DNA of 64,000 nt from Holdemanella sp. MSK.7.32 (GTDB lineage Bacteria > Bacillota_I > Bacilli_A > Erysipelotrichales > Erysipelotrichaceae), in the NCBI RefSeq assembly GCF_024460475.1, contig NZ_JANFYN010000006.1, forward strand, positions 1 through 64,000. Direction: 5' to 3'. Made by a program: the position numbers and the translations under genes. Shown piece by piece: positions 61,407 through 64,000 of the stretch; the first letter of the stretch is position 1, and each line of letters starts with the position of its first letter. Under the pieces are notes generated by a model. It ran no database searches. It worked only from the letters and a program-made list of their open reading frames with translations, and was not told the origin of the DNA.

Positions 61407-62849
61407 ATGCTTATTCAAGATGATGCGTTACGTAGTGTGATTGCGCGTACTTTGCGTGTTAAAGAAGATGAACTAACCGAAGATTTGATGAAGGAATTGG
61501 TCCACTTAGAAGTACAGGATCATGAAATAGAGACTTTAGAAGGTTTGCAGTATGCGGAAAATCTAGAAACTTTAAATGCGAGCAATAATAAGTTGCAGAC
61601 ATTGGATCCAATCAAAGATTTACATAATTTAGTTTGTTTAAATGTTTCTCGAAATCAATTAAGAGATTTGCAGGCTCTGCATGGTTTTAGACAACTAAAA
61701 AAATTAAATATCTCAAGAAACAATTTATATACAATGGATATTTCAAGTGTTGCTGCTATGATTGATTTGGAAGTATTGAACCTTTCAAAGGCGAAAGTTG
61801 ATAGCTTGATTTATTTAGAGCACTGTAAGAAGTTAGAAGAGGTTCATATCAATACTGAAAATGGTCCTTTTAGTTATGCCATCTTAGGTGTACTTAAGAA
61901 ATTAAAGAAATTGGATATGGGTGGTATGCGTTTATTCAATATCGAAGATTTAACATATCTTTCTAATATTGAAGAATTGGATTTAAACACAAACTTAATG
62001 TCGGATCTAAGTCCATTGTTATCAATGAAAAATTTAAAGAAATTGAATGTTTCTAACTGTCCATATTTAAAGGATTATTCTATACTCAAGGAATTTTCAA
62101 ATCTTAAATCTTTGAATATTTCTTATAATGAACCAGAACACTTTACATTCTTGAAGGAATTAAATCATTTAGAATCTCTGTCTATGGAACAGACTGGGTT
62201 TAAGGATATGTCTTTATTGAATAACTTGGGTGATTTAAAAGAATTGAATGTTTCAAAAAACCGCTTGAAGAATTTAGAAAAATTCACAAATGTTGAGCAT
62301 TTGGAAAGCTTGGATGCGAAGTTCTGTCAGTTAACTGAAATCAATTTCTTAAAGAATGCGCATCAATTGAAGCATTTAAATTTGTTCACAAACCGTATCA
62401 AGGATATTCGTATTTTAAAGGATGCCAAAGACATGGTGTATTTGAATGTGGGTCGTAATGATATTAAGGACATTACTTGTTTAAAGGATATGAAGCAATT
62501 GGAAATCATTTCTTTGGAAAACAATAATGTTAAAGATTTGACACCATTAAAAGAACTAACAAACCTTTGCGATGTGGATCTATACAACAATGTCATTGAA
62601 GATTTAACACCATTAGAACATTTAGAGTTTATTTCTTATTTGCGTTTGGATCACAATGCGATTACAGATTTAACTCCATTATCTAAACTTAAATATTTGC
62701 GTTCACTAACTTTGAAGGCAAACTACATTACAGATGTAACTCCATTAAAAGATCTAGAATTATTAGAAGCTTTACGTTTGGATGATAATCCAATCCAGGA
62801 TACAAGCGTACTTGAGAGTATGGAGTTCTACGAAAAATTTACTAACTAA
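61407..62849 (+). CDS. Cytosolic leucine-rich-repeat protein (internalin-type repeats)
   Basis: A 480-residue protein with about 18-20 LRRs of the 22-residue type (LxxLxxLxLxxNxIxD), ending in SVLESMEFYEKF. No signal peptide or sortase motif, so not a surface protein. GGAGGG precedes the ATG at 61407. Function unknown; ribonuclease-inhibitor-like or protein-binding scaffold is possible. Confidence 0.8.
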   Translation: MLIQDDALRSVIARTLRVKEDELTEDLMKELVHLEVQDHEIETLEGLQYAENLETLNASNNKLQTLDPIKDLHNLVCLNVSRNQLRDLQALHGFRQLKKLNISRNNLYTMDISSVAAMIDLEVLNLSKAKVDSLIYLEHCKKLEEVHINTENGPFSYAILGVLKKLKKLDMGGMRLFNIEDLTYLSNIEELDLNTNLMSDLSPLLSMKNLKKLNVSNCPYLKDYSILKEFSNLKSLNISYNEPEHFTFLKELNHLESLSMEQTGFKDMSLLNNLGDLKELNVSKNRLKNLEKFTNVEHLESLDAKFCQLTEINFLKNAHQLKHLNLFTNRIKDIRILKDAKDMVYLNVGRNDIKDITCLKDMKQLEIISLENNNVKDLTPLKELTNLCDVDLYNNVIEDLTPLEHLEFISYLRLDHNAITDLTPLSKLKYLRSLTLKANYITDVTPLKDLELLEALRLDDNPIQDTSVLESMEFYEKFTN

Positions 62850-62852
62850 GCA

Positions 62853-62880
62853 AAATCCCCTTTTATATAAAGGGGATTTA
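62853..62880 (+). terminator. Terminator-like hairpin after the LRR gene
   Basis: AAATCCCCTTT (62853-62863) and AAAGGGGATTT (62869-62879), a perfect 11-bp stem; the T tail is short. Confidence 0.65.
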
Positions 62881-62997
62881 ATGATTTTATGTTGTATTAT
62901 ATCTTAATTAGGTCTTAAAAATTTGAAATTGCGTTCAAAATCTCTTCTTCAGCATTAATTAAGCAGCCATAAATTTGACATTCACACAAAGATTTGA

Positions 62998-63033
62998 TAA
63001 AAAAGAAAAGCCACTGAAATAAATCAGTGACTT
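62998..63033 (-). terminator. Terminator of the toxin gene (minus)
   Basis: AGTCACTGA with TCAGTGGCT (a G-U pair only in the minus RNA), followed by TTTCTTTTTT on the minus strand. Confidence 0.7.
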
Positions 63034-63039
63034 TCTACA

Positions 63040-63087
63040 TGGCGCTAAGGCCGTTGTGTAATAATCAATGGCGCCAAGGCCGTTGTT
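63040..63087. repeat. Two-copy 19-bp direct repeat, 29-bp period
   Basis: ATGGCGCTAAGGCCGTTGT (63040-63058) and ATGGCGCCAAGGCCGTTGT (63069-63087) differ at one base. GC-rich in an otherwise AT-rich window. The second copy, with two bases before it, can form a small hairpin (CAATGGC/GCCGTTG). It lies downstream of the toxin gene. Function unknown; only two copies, so it is not a CRISPR. Confidence 0.7.
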
Positions 63088-63128
63088 CATAAGTATATTA
63101 ACATCTCATAACTCTAAAGTCAAAAGAT

Positions 63129-63620
63129 TTACTTTGTAAATAATTCTATTAATTTATTATCAAGTATTGTCATGATTTCATCTGAAACTCTAATTTTTAA
63201 AATGGGATCATACTTGTTTATTGGTTTAAGAACTCTTAATTTGCTGATTGTGGAGATATTTTGTACCATTGCATAGGAGTCAACACCCATTTTTTGATAC
63301 ATTTTGGCAATCAAAATAAACTTATTTGCATTATCTAACATTGCTTTTTTCTCTTCATCTGTAACATTTTTAATGTTCTCTATGAATTCATTTAATTGTT
63401 TATCTAAGAAAGGGATTGCTTCATTAAGAAAAAAATTACCGATTGGAACATAATAAGGCTTATTTTTTGAACTTAATGGAATTACTGTTAGCACACCATT
63501 ATTAGGTGAATCATTTTTCGTTAAAACGATAGCTAAATGTTTCCCCTTGATTTCACTACCCATAGATGGTGAAAATTCCACCATTACAACACTTCCGCGT
63601 TTAAATCTTTGAAATTTCAT
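63129..63620 (-). CDS. MazF/PemK-family toxin-like protein
   Basis: A 163-residue protein with the PemK/MazF start FKRGSVVMVEFSPSMGSEIKGKHLAIVLTKND...GVLTVIPLSS, then a helical insertion and MVQNISTISKLRVL. It is larger than MazF (about 110 residues) because of an insertion (about 65-115). AAGGAA precedes the ATG. These are mRNA interferases of toxin-antitoxin modules, but only a fragment of a partner remains upstream. Confidence 0.8.
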   Translation of the reverse strand: MKFQRFKRGSVVMVEFSPSMGSEIKGKHLAIVLTKNDSPNNGVLTVIPLSSKNKPYYVPIGNFFLNEAIPFLDKQLNEFIENIKNVTDEEKKAMLDNANKFILIAKMYQKMGVDSYAMVQNISTISKLRVLKPINKYDPILKIRVSDEIMTILDNKLIELFTK

Positions 63621-63724
63621 TTTATTTTTCCTTCTTTAATACTTTCATATTCCATCTGAGCTACTGTATCCACTGTATGTTGACCTTTGTTATCCAGATA
63701 CCTATATGTTTCCAGGTGTTTGTG
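63617..63724 (-). pseudogene. C-terminal fragment of a gene overlapping the toxin start
   Basis: A 35-codon frame (HKHLETYRYLDNKGQHTV...YESIKEGKIK) ends at TGA overlapping the toxin ATG, the usual antitoxin-toxin arrangement, but it is preceded by an in-frame stop and has no start near its beginning. It could be an antitoxin or recombinase tail left after a deletion. Confidence 0.4.
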
Positions 63725-63862
63725 TTAATACATTAAAGGATCAATTAGCACTATATATTATTTCACCTATATTCTACTAAAATCTTCGTTAGATAGATAT
63801 TTTAAAATAAAGTGAATATTCGATGTTAAATTCATCTAAATCAAATACGTATAACACAGTAC

Positions 63863-63891
63863 TTGACAATCCAAGGTAGTATGTATATCAT
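63863..63891 (+). promoter_or_regulatory. Promoter of the flavodoxin-like gene
   Basis: TTGACA (63863-63868), 17-bp spacer, TATCAT (63886-63891); a CATAAT overlaps at 63889. Confidence 0.7.
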
Positions 63892-63912
63892 AATAGTGAA
63901 CGGGGTGATATT

Positions 63913-64000
63913 ATGCAGCCAAGAGCGGTAATTTATTGTTCTAAGCATGGGGCGACAAAAGAATATGCGCAGTGTTTAGGTAAAAAAAAGAATCTTCCTG
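63913..64000 (+). CDS. Flavodoxin-like protein (partial, cut by window end)
   Basis: Starts MQPRAVIYCSKHGATKEYAQCLG, the FMN phosphate-binding beginning (S/T-x-H/T-G-x-T) of a flavodoxin-domain protein. GGGGTGAT precedes the ATG. The frame is open to the window edge (29 codons seen). Likely electron transfer or a HemG-like protein; cannot be decided from the fragment. Confidence 0.6.
   Translation, partial: MQPRAVIYCSKHGATKEYAQCLGKKKNLP

Noticed and set aside
63040..63087. CRISPR array
   Set aside because: Only two repeat copies with a 10-bp spacer and no cas genes.

Overview
The window looks like chromosomal DNA of a low-GC Gram-positive anaerobe of the Firmicutes, most plausibly an Erysipelotrichia-type gut or oral bacterium. 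This is inferred from AT-rich codon use, strong AGGAGG ribosome sites, a SufCDSUB cluster, a PrsA-type lipoprotein, a Firmicutes-type type VII secretion locus, a PepD dipeptidase and a flavodiiron protein. Taxonomy is an inference; no rRNA is present. tRNA genes for Glu(CUC), Leu(UAG) and Thr(CGU) are seen.

Layout. 1-2.5 kb: an accessory stretch with a 68-bp direct repeat flanking a small cassette (peptidase E-like, alpha/beta hydrolase, small membrane protein), followed by an iterated regulatory-looking sequence. 2.5-7.5 kb: two regulated ABC exporters (GntR-ATPase-permease; TetR divergent from a MacB-like fusion). 7.5-11.3 kb: GNAT enzyme, Y-family polymerase with a YolD partner, an AraC remnant, a MazG-like enzyme and an apparently truncated HNH-family protein. 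11.4-14 kb, minus strand: tRNA-Glu, PepD, Hsp20, LURP-one protein. 14-19 kb: an arylsulfotransferase and an operon of small alarmone synthetase, two OmpR-type regulators and a histidine kinase. Three promoters here share a TTTAAG-type direct repeat placed 10 nt before the -10 box, and one of them drives a predicted 60-nt small RNA. 19-22.2 kb: M24 peptidase, MnmE, threonylcarbamoyl-AMP synthase, and a candidate minus-strand structured RNA. 22.2-27.2 kb: LRR protein, VWA protein, MoxR ATPase and SagB-like oxidoreductase in tight order. 27-36.4 kb: envelope and metabolic genes (O-antigen ligase-like, M23 hydrolase, RsmF-like methylase, flavodiiron protein, NagA, DeoR regulator, transaldolase-like aldolase). 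36.4-42.2 kb: ClpB, sirtuin, serine acetyltransferase, membrane proteins. 42.3-51.5 kb: a non-canonical type VII secretion (T7SSb) locus. 51.5-63.1 kb: two foldases, the SUF operon with a formyl-THF cycloligase and SGNH hydrolase, HD hydrolase, cold-shock protein and an LRR protein. 63-64 kb: a MazF/PemK toxin without an intact partner, and the start of a flavodoxin-like gene.

The most interesting systems are (i) the two-component regulon with its predicted CiaR-like boxes, small RNA and alarmone synthetase, and (ii) the T7SSb-like locus. The latter has an EssC ATPase with an FHA domain, a second FHA protein, an EssB-like membrane kinase that keeps its catalytic residues, a large Ig-like protein, a YukD-like protein, two WXG100 proteins, a candidate substrate and a DUF4176 protein, but no recognisable EsaA or EssA. 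Both heat-shock genes (hsp20, clpB) carry two CIRCE-like operators each. Several genes lack a Shine-Dalgarno sequence and start exactly where transcription from a good -10 box should begin, suggesting leaderless mRNAs.
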